Source: Corydoras sp. C115 (lineage: Eukaryota; Chordata; Actinopteri; Siluriformes; Callichthyidae). From it: a DNA stretch of 64,000 nucleotides. Where the stretch lies: contig JAFMOC010000449.1 in assembly GCA_019802505.1 (NCBI GenBank), forward strand, positions 161,001 through 225,000. The letters are read 5' to 3'. Of this stretch, positions 44,348 to 55,093 are shown piece after piece; the stretch's first letter is position 1; every line of letters starts with the position of its first letter. The translations under genes and the position numbers were made by a program. The notes under the pieces were generated by a model, which was not told the DNA's origin, ran no database searches, and saw only the letters and a program-made list of their open reading frames with translations.

Positions 44348-44726
44348 GATCCCCCGAATAAGCAGAAAATCAGAGAGCTTAGATGATGTTATGGTAGACA
44401 GCACAGATGTTCCTGGTTTTCCACCTTAAAATTATATTCCCAAAAAAGAACAAGAGGATTGCAAGAACTGTAACACATAAAGCATCATCAGCGTACCTCA
44501 AACTGCTTTATACGGAAACATCTGGTCACGTTTCTTAAGAACAGCTGGATAGAAAGAGTAATTGTATTTAATTCCATCGGAAAGCAATTATACATGGAAA
44601 TTAATGTTGTAATTATTCTATATACTGTATGTCATTTAATTAACATTGGTTGGATTGCGTTGAGACTCACTGTGATTGCTTTAATTACTGTTTAATTGAA
44701 ATTTGCTTCGTATTAATATTATCCAG
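44348..44726. other. pgcka1 intron, no feature seen
   Basis: AT-rich unique sequence. Confidence 0.4.
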
Positions 44727-45717
44727 CCATCCATTATCTTCCGCTTTATTCTCTATTAGGGTGGCAGGGGGGTTCCCCATGCCCATCCAGGGGAGAACGT
44801 TTCGGGCACTGGGCAGATACACCCAGGACAGGGTGACAATCCATCACTGGACACACACTCACTCACACAGACACACTCTATATGGGGCAATTTGGAGAAC
44901 TCAATTGACTTGATCCATGTTTTTGGACTGTGGGAGGAAACCGGAGAACCCGGAGGAAACCCACGTGGACTTGGGGAGAACATAGAAACTCCACCCAGAT
45001 TGGGATTCGAAGCGGGAATCTCTAGTGCTGAGAGGAGAACATGCTAACCACTAAGCCACCGTCTTATTATCTTGATAGCTTTATCCTCGACAAGGGATGC
45101 GAGGGGTGGGGGGGGGGTTCCGTATGCCCATCCAGGGGAGAACGTTTCGGGCGCTGGGCAGATACACCCAGGACAGGACGCCAATCCATCACTGGACACA
45201 CACTCACTCACACAGACACACTCTATATGGGGCAATTTGGAGAACTCAATTGACTTGATCCATGTTTTTGGACTGTGGGAGGAAACCGGAGAACCCGGAG
45301 GAAACCCACGTGGACACGGGGAGAACATGGAAACTCCACCCAGATTGGGATTCGAAGCGGGAATCCCTAGCGCTGAGAGGAGAACATGCTAACCACTAAG
45401 CCACCGTCTTATTATCTTGATAGCTTTATCCTCTACAAGAGATGCGAGGGGAGGGGGGGTGTTCCATATGCCCATCCAGGGGAGAACGTTTCGGGCGCTG
45501 GGCAGATACACCCAGGACAGGGCCCAATCTATCACTGGACACAAACACACTCTATATGGGGCAATTTGGAGCATTCAATTGACTTGATCCATGTTTTTGG
45601 ACTGTGGGAGGAAACCGGAGAACCCGGAGGAAACCCACACGGACACGGGGAGAACATGGGAACTCCACCCAGATGGGGATTGTCGAATGTGCTAACCACT
45701 AAGCCGCCATGTCGCCT
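44727..45717 (-). mobile_element. tandem array of three V-SINE copies
   Basis: Copies lie at 44727-45062, 45063-45407 and 45408-45717. The second and third both begin, on the plus strand, with CTTATTATCTTGATAGCTTT, a variant tail junction shared by no other copy in the window. The first two also share CGAAGCGGGAATC. This is duplication of one unit. Confidence 0.93.
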
Positions 45718-45799
45718 TATTAATACTAATACTAATTTGTGGTTTTGCATTGGTATCTGTAATTAGGACTGTAATGAAGACAGGTTAATGACTTATCCT

Positions 45800-46148
45800 C
45801 ATTCATTCATCCATTATCTCCCGCTTTATCCTCTATTAGGGTCGCGGTAGGGTTCCCCATGCCCATCCAGGGGAGAACGTTTCGGGCGCTGGGCAGATAC
45901 ACCCAGGACAGGACACCAATCTATCACTGGGCACACACTCGCTCACACAGACACACTCTATATGGGGCAATGTTGAGAATTCAATTGACTTGGTCCATGT
46001 TTTTGGACTGTGGGAGGAAACCGGAGAACCCGGAGGAAACCCACGCAGACACGGGGAGAACATGGAAACTCCACCCAGATGGGGATTCGAACCGGGAATC
46101 CCTAGCGCTGAGAGGAGAACATGCTAACCACTAAGCCACCGTGCCGCC
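45800..46148 (-). mobile_element. V-SINE copy, full length
   Basis: Reversed element from an ATTCATTCATCCATT run to CTAAGCCACCGTGCCGCC, ending 80 bp before the pgcka1 start-codon exon. Confidence 0.93.
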
Positions 46149-46227
46149 GTTAATGACTTAATAGTATGTAATTATTCAGTTTAATGGTAATTGTAAACTA
46201 AAGATGCTTTGTCTCGTTTCGTTCCAG

Positions 46228-46280
46228 CTCTCCACACCAGCGGTCCAGATGGGGTGCAGATGCTGTAGGATGGTAAAAAG
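46228..46280 (+). CDS. pgcka1: pgcka1 exon 2 with the start codon
   Basis: The exon follows CGTTTCGTTCCAG and ends at AAAAAG before GTAAGC. ATG is at 46249-46251; coding is 46249-46280, giving MGCRCCRMVK plus two bases of a serine codon completed by the next exon. Gly2 and Cys3/5/6 are the pattern of an N-terminal myristoylation and palmitoylation signal, implying membrane attachment. The start closely matches human C4orf19 (PGCKA1, PDCD10- and GCKIII-kinase-associated protein 1), known mainly from interaction data. The next exon restores KSY in frame, which supports a direct splice. The exon is too short for ORF-length searches to find. Confidence 0.88.
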
Positions 46281-46570
46281 GTAAGCGGTCGGCATCAACA
46301 GAATCACTGATCCTCACTGCAGTCCATGACAAATAGTCTGTCCTTGTTGCGATTCATAAATGTCAAGACATGCGGAGTGGATTCACAAAGCTGTGATTAC
46401 TGTAAATGATGTTTGACTATATAACTATTAGCCACATTGAAAGGTCAGCGCAGGAACGCCATACCATAATGGATTTAACAAGGACGATGCAGACGATGCA
46501 GACGTTATTCAAAACATGACACTGATAATACTGAAAAAACAATATTTATACAATTTTATATCATGTTTAA

Positions 46571-46877
46571 GGCGGCACAGTGGCTTAGTGGTGAGCATGC
46601 TCTCCTCTCAGCGCTAGGGATTCCCGTGTCCGCATGGGTTTCCTCCGGGTTCTCCGGTTTCCTCCCACAGTCCAAAAACATGGATCAAGTTCAAGTGAAT
46701 TCTCCAAATTGCCCCATATAGAGTGTGTCTGTGTGAGTGAGTGTGTGTCCAGTGATAGATTGGTGTCCTGTCCTGGGTGTATCTGCCCAGCGCCCGAAAC
46801 GTTCTCTCCTGGATGGGCATGGGGAACCCCCCACGACCCTAATAGAGGATAAAGCAGAAGATAATGGATGGATGGAT
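46571..46877 (+). mobile_element. V-SINE copy, core start deleted
   Basis: Head GCGGCACAGTGGCTTAGTGG jumps from GGGATTCCCG to TGTCCGCATGGG, then complete to GATAATGGATGGATGGAT. Confidence 0.9.
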
Positions 46878-46915
46878 AACATGTTCGTGAAATGCCATTA
46901 CAATTACGTTGTATT

Positions 46916-46943
46916 TTTTATTATTATTATTATTATTATTATA
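46916..46943. repeat. (TTA)n microsatellite
   Basis: About 8 TTA units directly before a V-SINE head. Confidence 0.85.
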
Positions 46944-47653
46944 GGGCGACACGGTGGCTTAGTGGTTGGCATGTTCTCCTCTCAGCGCGAGGGATTCAGG
47001 ATCATATCCCAATCTGGGTGGAGTTTCCATGTTCTCCCCGTGTCCGCGTGGGTTTCCTCCGGGTTCTCCGGTTTCCTCCCACAGTCCAAAAACATGGATC
47101 AAGATCAATTGAGTTCTCTAAATTGCCCCATATAGAGTGTGTCTGTGTGAGTGAGTGTGTGTCCAGTGATAGATTGGTGTTCTGTCCTGGGTCTATCTGC
47201 CCAGCGCCCGAGACGTTCTCCCCTGGATGGGCATGGGGAACCCCCCCCGCGACCCTAATAGAGGATAAAGCAAGAGATAATGAATGAATGAATTATTATG
47301 GGGCGACACGGTGGCTTAGTGGTTGGCATGTTCTCCTCTCAGCGCGAGGGATTAAGGTTCATATCCCAATCTGGGTCGAGTTTCCATGTTCTCCCCGTGT
47401 CCGCGTGGGTTTCCTCCGGGTTCTCCGGTTTCCTCCCACAGTCCAAAAACATGGATCAAGATCAATTGAGTTCTCCAAATTGCCCCATATAGAGTGTGTC
47501 TGTGTGAGTGAGTGTGTGTCCAGTGATAGATTGGCGCCCTGTCCTGGGTGTATCTGCCCAGCGCCCGAAACGTTCTCCCCTGGATGGGCATGAGGAACCC
47601 CCCCCCCACCCCCGTGACCCTAGTAGAGGATGAAGCGGAAGATAATGAATGAA
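46944..47653 (+). mobile_element. two V-SINE copies in tandem
   Basis: 46944-47292 and 47299-47653 share private variants: GGGCGACACGGTGG, AGCGCGAGGGATT and CATATCCCAATC in place of the normal B box, and ATCAAGATCAATTGAG. They are duplicates of one copy joined by TTATTATGG. Confidence 0.92.
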
Positions 47654-48140
47654 CGCTATTGCACATATTAGGGTTATTGTTGTTCCAGGTCCTGCCTCTT
47701 CCCATCATACACCCACCTCCCTCCTCCACCCGAGGGAACCCGTACGTGTGACGTGTCCAACGACAGATTCGCTTGCATATATGAATGTGGACGGCCCAGA
47801 TAAGCAAATTCAATCTCGCTTCAACTCTGGATTTAAACAATGAGGCTAATGTTATGCGTACGTAGTCTCCAGAACGAGCCCTATATCTGCAACAGGAAAC
47901 AGATTCAAACTGTAAACTGGAGGCAGGTCGGTCAAACACATATTCTGTGTTTACAAAGCCACGGTGTTGTACCATGTGACCTTGACCTTTCTGAGAAAAT
48001 ACTTGCCTGCCTTGAAGGTGTTTTATATTCCTGTGAAATCCTAATATATTCAGCTGAGGTTCTCACAAATATGTAAATGATTAATGCCTCCTCGGATGCG
48101 TGCGCCTTGTGATGACAGTCTGGATAGCTTTTAATAGAAG
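47654..48140. other. repeat-free block, candidate conserved non-coding element
   Basis: About 480 bp without repeats in pgcka1 intron 2, including TATGAATGTGGACGG and GATTTAAACAATGAGG. No coding family recognised. Confidence 0.35.
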
Positions 48141-48225
48141 AGCAAGACGGTCACATGTTAGAAACCCATGTTAGAAAGGAAAGTCCTCTGAGCACTGCAT
48201 ACTTTAATAGATATTGGTTTTTTTA

Positions 48226-48227
<2 letters not shown>

Positions 48228-48271
<44 letters not shown>
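48228..48271. repeat. (AT)n microsatellite
   Basis: About 21 AT units, joined to a head-less V-SINE. Confidence 0.92.
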
Positions 48272-48272
<1 letters not shown>

Positions 48273-48573
48273 CTAGGGATTCCCGGTTCGAATCCCCATC
48301 TGGGTGGAGTTTCCATGTTCACCCCGTGTCTGCGTGGGTTTTCTCCGGGTTCTCCGGTTTCCTCCCACAGTCCAAAAACATGGATGAAGTCAATTAAATT
48401 CTCCAAATTGCCCCATATAGAGTGTGTCTGTGTGAGTGAGTGTGTGTCCAGTGATGGATTGGCGTCCTGTCCTGGGTCCAGCGCCCGAAACTTTCTCCCC
48501 TGGATGGGCATGGGGAACCCCACCGCGACCCTAATAGAGGATAAAGTGAAAGATAATGAATGAATGAATGAAT
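48272..48573 (+). mobile_element. V-SINE copy, head missing
   Basis: Starts at ACTAGGGATTCCCGG, B box GGTTCGAATCC, tail of GAAT repeats; TGTATCTGCC is deleted near 48475. Confidence 0.9.
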
Positions 48574-48647
48574 ATATAGAGAGTTTTTTTTTAATAAATA
48601 TAGTCGGATTGGCAAGTTGGAAGTGTTGCAGGCCACACATTTAAAAT

Positions 48648-48914
48648 CCATCCATCCATTACCTTCTGCTTTATCCTCTATTAGGGTTGAGGGGGGGGGG
48701 TTCCCCATATCCATCCAGGGGAGAACGTTTCGGGCGCTGGGCAGATACACCCAGGACAGGATGCCAATCTATCACTGGGCACACACTCACTCACACAGAC
48801 ACACACTATATGGGGCAATTTGGAGAACTCAATTGACCTTGATCCATGTTTTTGGACTGTGGGAGGAAACCGGAGAACCCGGAGGAAACCCACGTGGACA
48901 CGGGGACAACATGG
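48648..48914 (-). mobile_element. V-SINE copy, head half missing
   Basis: Reversed copy from CATCCATCCATTACC to CGGGGACAACATGG. Confidence 0.88.
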
Positions 48915-48954
48915 CCCATGTAAAATCTGTTTACATTTCATTCAGTTACTATAT

Positions 48955-49313
48955 GGGCGGCACGGTGGCTTAGTGGTCAGCATGTTCTCCTCTCAGCACT
49001 AGGGATTCCCGGTTCAAATCCCCATCTGGGTGGAGTTTCCATGTTCTCCCCGTGTCCGTGTGGGTTTCCTCCGGGTTCTCCGGTTTCCTTTCACAGTTCA
49101 AAAACATGGATCAAGTCAATAGAATTGTCCAAGTTGCCCCATATAGAGTGTGTCTGTGTGAGTGAGTGTGTGTCCAGTGAATGGGGCTGCTTGGTGTCCT
49201 GTCCTGGGTGTATCTGCCCAGCGCCCGAAACGTTCTCTCATGGATGGGCATGGGGAACCCCCCTCCCCCCCCCGACCCTAGTAGAGGATAAAGCGGAAGA
49301 TAATGGATGCATG
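48955..49313 (+). mobile_element. V-SINE copy, full length
   Basis: Head GGCGGCACGGTGGCTTAGTGG. The GATAGATTGGCG segment is replaced by AATGGGGCTGCTTGG, and the tail is GATAATGGATGCATG. Confidence 0.92.
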
Positions 49314-49324
49314 AAGTACTTTAA

Positions 49325-49697
49325 GGGTGGCACAGTAGCGTTGATGACCCAACGGTGTGTTCTCCGGGTTCCAAAAACATGAATTCAAGGTGAATCTAAA
49401 TTGCCCCAGCAATGGAATGTCCTTTCCAGGGTGTATCCATCTATTATTTTCTGCCTAATCCTCTCCCAGGGTTGTGAAATGGGCTCATCCAGGGGAGAAC
49501 GTTTTGGGTACTGGGCAGATGCCAGGACAGGACGCCAACCCATCACTGAGCACACACTCACTCACGTAGTCACAGACACACACACTATATAGGGGCAAGT
49601 TAGTGCAGGCAATTTACCCTGAATGCATGTGGAGGAACTGGAGAACCCTCAGTGCTGAGAGGCGAACATGCTAACCACTAAGCCACGATGCCGCCCG
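49325..49697. mobile_element. diverged V-SINE pair in opposite orientation
   Basis: A degenerate plus-strand copy (49325-49436) abuts a minus-strand copy (49439-49697) that ends in CTAAGCCACGATGCCGCCC. Confidence 0.78.
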
Positions 49698-49771
49698 ACA
49701 TAAAAAACTTGACCATCAAACGCTATAAATAAGAATCATTGTATAATGGCATATAGAGGATCCACATAAAC

Positions 49772-49778
49772 ACACACA

Positions 49779-49850
<72 letters not shown>
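49772..49850. repeat. (CA)n microsatellite
   Basis: About 39 CA units with one CCA interruption. Confidence 0.95.
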
Positions 49851-49852
<2 letters not shown>

Positions 49853-50593
49853 GAAGCAGTCAGTACAGTGTTTATAGCGTCGTCTGTCTTTACAAACGGT
49901 CACTCTAATGGCCCCTCGCTAGAGTTTTTGTAAGGACGTCGGTTCTATCGCAAATAAAGTTGCAATCATATATAACGCTGTGGACGTGAACACACATTCC
50001 AAACTGCCCTGTCATTTTTCAGAGTGTCACATTTCTGCGCTTAGCTCAGGCCGGTTAAATGCCCTGCTGCATATGCAAATCGCACTGCAACTTGATGCAC
50101 AAACATTGTTCCTATTTCATATTAATAGAGCCTTGTTCCTCCAAAGGCGCCATGAATATTTGATGGCCGTTTGGACATTTATAACTCACTTTGGGCCGTT
50201 GCGGTCTCCGCTGTGTTCAACACAGCCTACAGGTTTTGTAAATCTCTTCCATCTAACCCGGCTTCACCCCGGCGTGCCGTCTACAATACGCTGGCAGACG
50301 ACTGACTCCCAGCTATTCTGTTTTTCATTTCCAGAGGAGAACATCCACCTTCGTGCTCCATCGGTTCTGCTAAAAAAAACTAAATAGGATGCAATGAACA
50401 TGGATAATTGCCATGACGCCGCTGACTGTTCATGTGGGGGCTGTAATTAAGTTGTCATCGGACTCGGGGAAATATAGGCCTTGACTTTTTAAAAGCTTGG
50501 TGACATCAGGGTGACGGGCGAGACGTCATATGTGGGTTCTTAGTACAAGCTTTTGGGTGTGTGCTGTTCATTCTGACCTGAATGTTCTATAGT
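49851..50593. other. repeat-free block, strong candidate conserved non-coding element
   Basis: About 600 bp free of repeats, with homeodomain/POU-like words (ATATGCAAAT near 50075, CATATTAATAG near 50117, CATGAATATTTGATGG near 50151, TTTATAACTCA near 50178). The composition resembles vertebrate developmental enhancers. It lies in the second intron of pgcka1. The 135-codon open frame here has no recognised family. Confidence 0.4.
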
Positions 50594-51251
50594 CCATCCA
50601 TCCATTATCTTCCGCTTTATCCTCCATTAGGGTCACGGGGGGGAGGGGGGGGGGGTTCCCCATGCCAATCCAGGGGAGAACGTCTTGGGCACTGGGCAGA
50701 TACACCCAGGACAGGACGCCAATCTATCACTGGGAACACAGTAATACACAGACACACTCTATATGGGGCAATTTGGAGAACTCAATTGACCTTAATCCAT
50801 GTTTTTGGACTGTGGGAGGAAACCGGAGAACCCGGAGGAAACCCACGTGCACACTTGAAGAACATGGAAAGCCCACCCAGATTGGGATACACCCAAGACA
50901 GGGTGCCAATCTATCACTGGGCACACACTCACTCACACAGACACACTCTATATGGGGCAATTAGGAGAATTCAATTGACTTTAATCCATGTTTTTGGACT
51001 GTGGGAGGACACGCACACTTGGAGAACATGGAAACTCCACCCAGATTGGGATACACCCAAGACAAGGTGCCAATCTATCACTGGGCACACATTCACTCAC
51101 AAAGACATTCTATATGGGGCAATTTGGAGAATTTAGTTGACCTTAAACCCATGTGGACACGGGGAGAACATGGAAACTCCACCCAGATTGGGATTCGAAC
51201 CGGGAATCCCTAGCGCTGAGAAGAGAACATGCTAACCACTAAGCCACCGTG
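50594..51251 (-). mobile_element. V-SINE with internal tandem duplications
   Basis: Three partial units (50594-50886, 50887-51045, 51046-51251) each re-enter at GGGATACACCCAAGAC and pass through CACTCACTCACACAGACA to GGAGAACATGGAAA. Only the first has the tail and only the last has the head CTAAGCCACCGTG. Confidence 0.9.
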
Positions 51252-51254
51252 TCC

Positions 51255-51542
51255 ATACACACTTTATACAGGGGCAAATTAGTGCAGGCAGTTTACCTTG
51301 AATCCATGTTTTTGTTGTAGAGGAATGGGCGAACCCGGAGAATCCTCAAAAAGCCTCGAAAAGACATTATAAAGGGGCAAATTAGAACAGCCAATTGACC
51401 TTGATCCATGTTTTTGGACTGTGGGAGGAAACCGGAGAACCCAGAGGAAACCCACGCGGACACGGGGAGAACATGGAAACTCCACCCAGATTGGATTCGA
51501 ACCGGGAATCCCTAGTGCTGAGAGGAGAACATGCTAACCACC
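51255..51542 (-). mobile_element. V-SINE: diverged piece followed by an ordinary copy
   Basis: 51255-51370 is the short subtype (GGGGCAAATTAGTGCAGG). 51371-51542 is a standard reversed core and head ending at CTAACCAC. Confidence 0.82.
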
Positions 51543-51600
51543 GCAGTAGAGAACCTACGTTTTGATATTTGTGTGTACATTTAGATTACAGAATGTAAAC

Positions 51601-51951
51601 TGGCGGCATGGTGGCTTAGTGTTTGGCATGTTCTCCACTCAGCGCTAGGGATTCAGGTTCGTATCCCAATCTGGGTGGAGTTTCATGTTCTCCCCGTGTC
51701 TGCGTGGGTTTCCTCCGGGTTCTCCGGTTTCCTCCCACAGTCCAAAAACATGGATCAAGTCAATTGAGTTCTCCAAATTGCCCCATATAGAGTGTGTCTG
51801 TGAGTGAGTGTGTGTCCAGTGATAGATTGGTGTCCTGTCCTGGGTGTATCTGCCCAGCGCCCAAAACGTTCTCCCCTGGATGGGCATGGGGAACCCCCCC
51901 CCACGACCCTAATAGAGGATAAAGCAGAAGATAATGGATGGATGAATGAAT
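51601..51951 (+). mobile_element. V-SINE copy, full length
   Basis: Head GGCGGCATGGTGGCTTAGTG, B box AGGTTCGTATCCC, tail GATAATGGATGGATGAATGAAT. Confidence 0.92.
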
Positions 51952-52302
51952 GTAAACTGCAGAGGTGACACAAACAAATCAGACTTCAATCGCCAACAAA
52001 GACCTCTTATACCCCTCTGTCTCTTTTCATTCCCCCGGGGGTATTTGGGGAAGGTTAGTTCGGTTTGAACTCAGATGTTGGAGAGTATGAAGAGAACCGG
52101 GAGCTTTGCGGGAGAAAAGATCTGACAGCTCTCACCGCCATCAATAGACATACAGGCCCTCGCAAGAACACCCCGCAGAACACATTCAGCAGGAGATTAG
52201 CGCCGTTCTTTGTATGCCGGCTCATGTTCCGACCTGTCTGAGAAAACAGGTGGGAAAACCTCGGGACCGGAAATCCGAAAGGTGCAGACGTTATGAGGCG
52301 CT
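51952..52302. other. repeat-free block, candidate conserved non-coding element
   Basis: Contains TCTGACAGCTCTCACC and CCATCAATAGACATAC (Meis/Pbx-like words) near 52121-52154. No repeats; no recognised coding frame. Confidence 0.35.
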
Positions 52303-52654
52303 CCATCCATCCATCCATTATCTTCTGCTTTATCCTCTATTAGGGTCACGGGGGGTTTCCCCATGCCCATCCAGGGGAGAACGTTTCGGGCGCTGGGCAG
52401 ATAGACCCAGGACAGGACGCCAATCTATCACTGGACACACACTCACTCACACAGACACACTCTATATGGGGCAATTTGGAGAACTCAGTTGACTTGATGC
52501 ATGTTTTTGGACTGTGGGAGGAAACCGGAGAACCCGGAGGAAACCCACGCGGACAATGGGAGAACGTGGAAACTCCACCCAGATTGGGATTCGAACCGGG
52601 AATCCCTAGAGCTGAGAGGAGAACATGCTAACCACTAAGCCACCGTGCTGTCCA
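52303..52654 (-). mobile_element. V-SINE copy, full length
   Basis: Reversed element from CATCCATCCATCCATTATC to CTAAGCCACCGTGCTGTCC. Confidence 0.93.
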
Positions 52655-52664
52655 GGTTTAATAG

Positions 52665-53004
52665 CCATCCATTATCATCCACTTTATCGTATATTAGGGT
52701 CGTGGGGGGGGGGGGGGGTTCCCCATGCCCATCCAGGGGAGAACGTTTCGGGCGCTGGGTAGATACACCCAGGACAGGACGCCAATCTATCACTGGACAC
52801 ACACTCACTCACACAGACACACTCTATATGGGGCAATTTGGAGAACTCAATTGACTTGATCCAGGTTTTTGGACTGTGGGAGGAAACCGGAGAACCCGGA
52901 GGAAACCCACACGGACACGGGGAGACCATGGAAACTCCACCCAGATTGGAATTCGAACTTGAATCCCTAGCGCTGAGAGGAGAACGTGGTAACCACTAAA
53001 CCAG
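52665..53004 (-). mobile_element. V-SINE copy, full length
   Basis: Reversed element from GCCATCCATTATCATCC with a 15-G run to GGTAACCACTAAACCAG. Confidence 0.92.
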
Positions 53005-53420
53005 AGGCGGATTTCCAATAAAGGGAATGAGGAGGGAGGATAAACACGGGCTTTAGAACACAACTGCTCGTTGGTTGTGAAGGACGCGCTGCGTCAGCGA
53101 GTGTGTTTGCTTGACTGATGCAAATCAGTGTGTGCAGTCAAATCATCTGGCTTGACTTATCATTGCGTAGTAAAAGAAGCAAATAACCAGGAGGCTGTTT
53201 GGTTTGCAGAAAGCAGGGGTTAGTTAGGCCTCGGGCGCTCAGGTACGGCAGTAAATATTGACGATATGACGCGGGTTAATTGCTTTTAATCGGAGATTTG
53301 CCTTTCGATTAACCTGGTTTAACGGTGAGGTTCTATTAAAAGAACGAGGAATATATATGTGAATATAGGAATTCTACTGATGGACAAATATCATCACGTC
53401 AGTCACGTTGTGTTACTATA
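53005..53420. other. repeat-free block, candidate conserved non-coding element
   Basis: Unique sequence with GACTGATGCAAATCAGTG near 53115 and AATTGCTTTTAATCGG near 53278. No coding family recognised. Confidence 0.3.
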
Positions 53421-53718
53421 CATCCATCCATCCATTATGTTCCGCTTTATCCTCTATTAGGGTCGCGGGGGGGTTCCCCATGCCCATCCAGGGGAGAACG
53501 TTTCGGGCGCTGGGCAGATAGACCCAGGACAGGGCGCCAATCTATCACTGGGCACACAGTGATACACAGACACACTCTATATGGGGCAATTTGGAGCCTT
53601 CAATTGACCTTAATCCATGTTTTTGGACTGTGGGAGGAAACCGGAGAACCCGGAGGAAACCCACGTGGACACGGGGAGAACATGGAGACCCAGATTGCCA
53701 CTAAGCCACCGTGCTGCC
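53421..53718 (-). mobile_element. V-SINE copy, head region deleted
   Basis: Reversed copy; from GGGAGAACATGGAGACCC it jumps to GCCACTAAGCCACCGTGC, removing the B box. Confidence 0.9.
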
Positions 53719-53731
53719 TCATTTAAATATT

Positions 53732-54082
53732 CATCCATCCATCCATTATCTTCCGCTTTATCCTCTACTAGGGTCGTGGGGGGGGGGGTTCTCCATGCCC
53801 ATCCAGGGGAGAATGTCTCAAGCGCTGGGCAGATACACCCAGGACAGGGCGCCAATCCATCGCTGGGCACACACTCACTCACACAGACACACTCTATATG
53901 GGGCAATTTGGAGAACTCAATTGACTTGTTCCATATTTTTGGACTGTGGGAGGAAACCGGAGAACCCGGAGGAAACCCACGCAGACACGGGGAGAATGCA
54001 AACTCCACCCGGATTGGGATTCGAACGGGGAATCCCTAGTGCTGAGAGGAGAACATGCTAACCACTAAGCCACCGTGCCACC
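53732..54082 (-). mobile_element. V-SINE copy, full length
   Basis: Reversed element from CATCCATCCATCCATTATC to CTAAGCCACCGTGCCACC. Confidence 0.93.
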
Positions 54083-54124
54083 TGTATCTTTATTACTATG
54101 AAATATTTATTTCTTTATACATAT

Positions 54125-54467
54125 ATTCATCCATTATCTTCCGCTTTATCCTCTATTAGGGTCGCGGGGGGTTCCCCATGCCCATCCAGGGGAGAACGTC
54201 TCGGGCGCTGGGCAGATACACCCAGGACAGGACGCCAATCCATCGCTGGGCACACACTCATTCACACAGACACACTCTATATGGGGCAATTTTTGAGAAT
54301 TCAATTGACATGATCCATGTTTTTGGACTGTGGGAGGAAAGCGGAGAACCCGGAGGAAACCCATGCGGACACGGGGGGAACATGGAAACTCCACCCAGAT
54401 TGGGATTCAAACCGGGAATCCCTAATGCTGAGAGGAGAACATGCTAACCACTAAGACATTGTGCCGC
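54125..54467 (-). mobile_element. V-SINE copy, full length, next to a splice acceptor
   Basis: Reversed element whose head end lies 64 bp before the first base of the pgcka1 main exon. Only (AT)n (54475-54511) and the pyrimidine tract lie between. Confidence 0.93.
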
Positions 54468-54472
54468 TATAC

Positions 54473-54474
<2 letters not shown>

Positions 54475-54511
<37 letters not shown>
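54475..54511. repeat. (AT)n microsatellite beside the pgcka1 acceptor
   Basis: About 15 AT units plus ACATATATAC, ending 20 bp before the acceptor AG. Confidence 0.9.
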
Positions 54512-54514
<3 letters not shown>

Positions 54515-54531
54515 TTCTGTCTCTTTTGCAG

Positions 54532-55093
54532 TTATTCTGATGATCCCACCCTCCCTGGAGTTGGAAGTGGCCTCAAGCATGACCCCTCCACTAACTCCTT
54601 GGTCCCTCCGTACCAATGTCACCGACTGTCGGAGGACGGCAGCGACGAGAAAGAAGGCTTCCAGAACTACGGCTACGTCAGCAGCAGCCCGACCAAATTC
54701 GACATCGACAACAACCACATAAACCACGCTGCCCCAAACCAACCAACAGGGGGCGACTCAAACCTCTACATCCTCCAACCAGACGACGGCCCCGCTCAAA
54801 CGACCCCCGTGTCCCCAAGTGCCCCACCACTTAGCACGGAAGCTCCCCAGCAACCTTCCGAGAACTTCCGGGACTCGGGACTGGGCACGAACGGGCCGAC
54901 GGACGAGGGCGACGTCGGGGACGCGGCCGACGACGAGAGCGTCATCTCGGTGGACATACACACCAGCAGCACCAGCCTGTCCTCCACCGAAACCAAGCTC
55001 GCCGACGAGGTGGGGGACAGCGTGACGGACGCTATGGTCGCCGAGGCTCTGGCTGCTCTGGAGGCGGCGACGGCCGGAGAGGAGTACGAGTGA
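54532..55093 (+). CDS. pgcka1: pgcka1 exon 3, main coding exon
   Basis: The exon begins after CTGTCTCTTTTGCAG and ends at TGA 55091-55093. It completes Ser11 and encodes residues 12-197. The region after SYSDDPTLPGVGSG is low in hydrophobic residues and rich in Pro, Ser, Asp and Asn, so probably disordered, with an acidic stretch TDEGDVGDAADDESVIS. The C terminus VAEALAALEAATAGE (residues 180-194) is the hallmark ending of C4orf19/PGCKA1 and probably forms a helix. The whole protein is 197 residues, shorter than the human protein of about 314, mainly in the middle. Base composition is distinctly GC-rich against its AT-rich, SINE-filled intron. Location just downstream of nwd2 on the same strand agrees with human 4p14. 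Confidence 0.9.
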
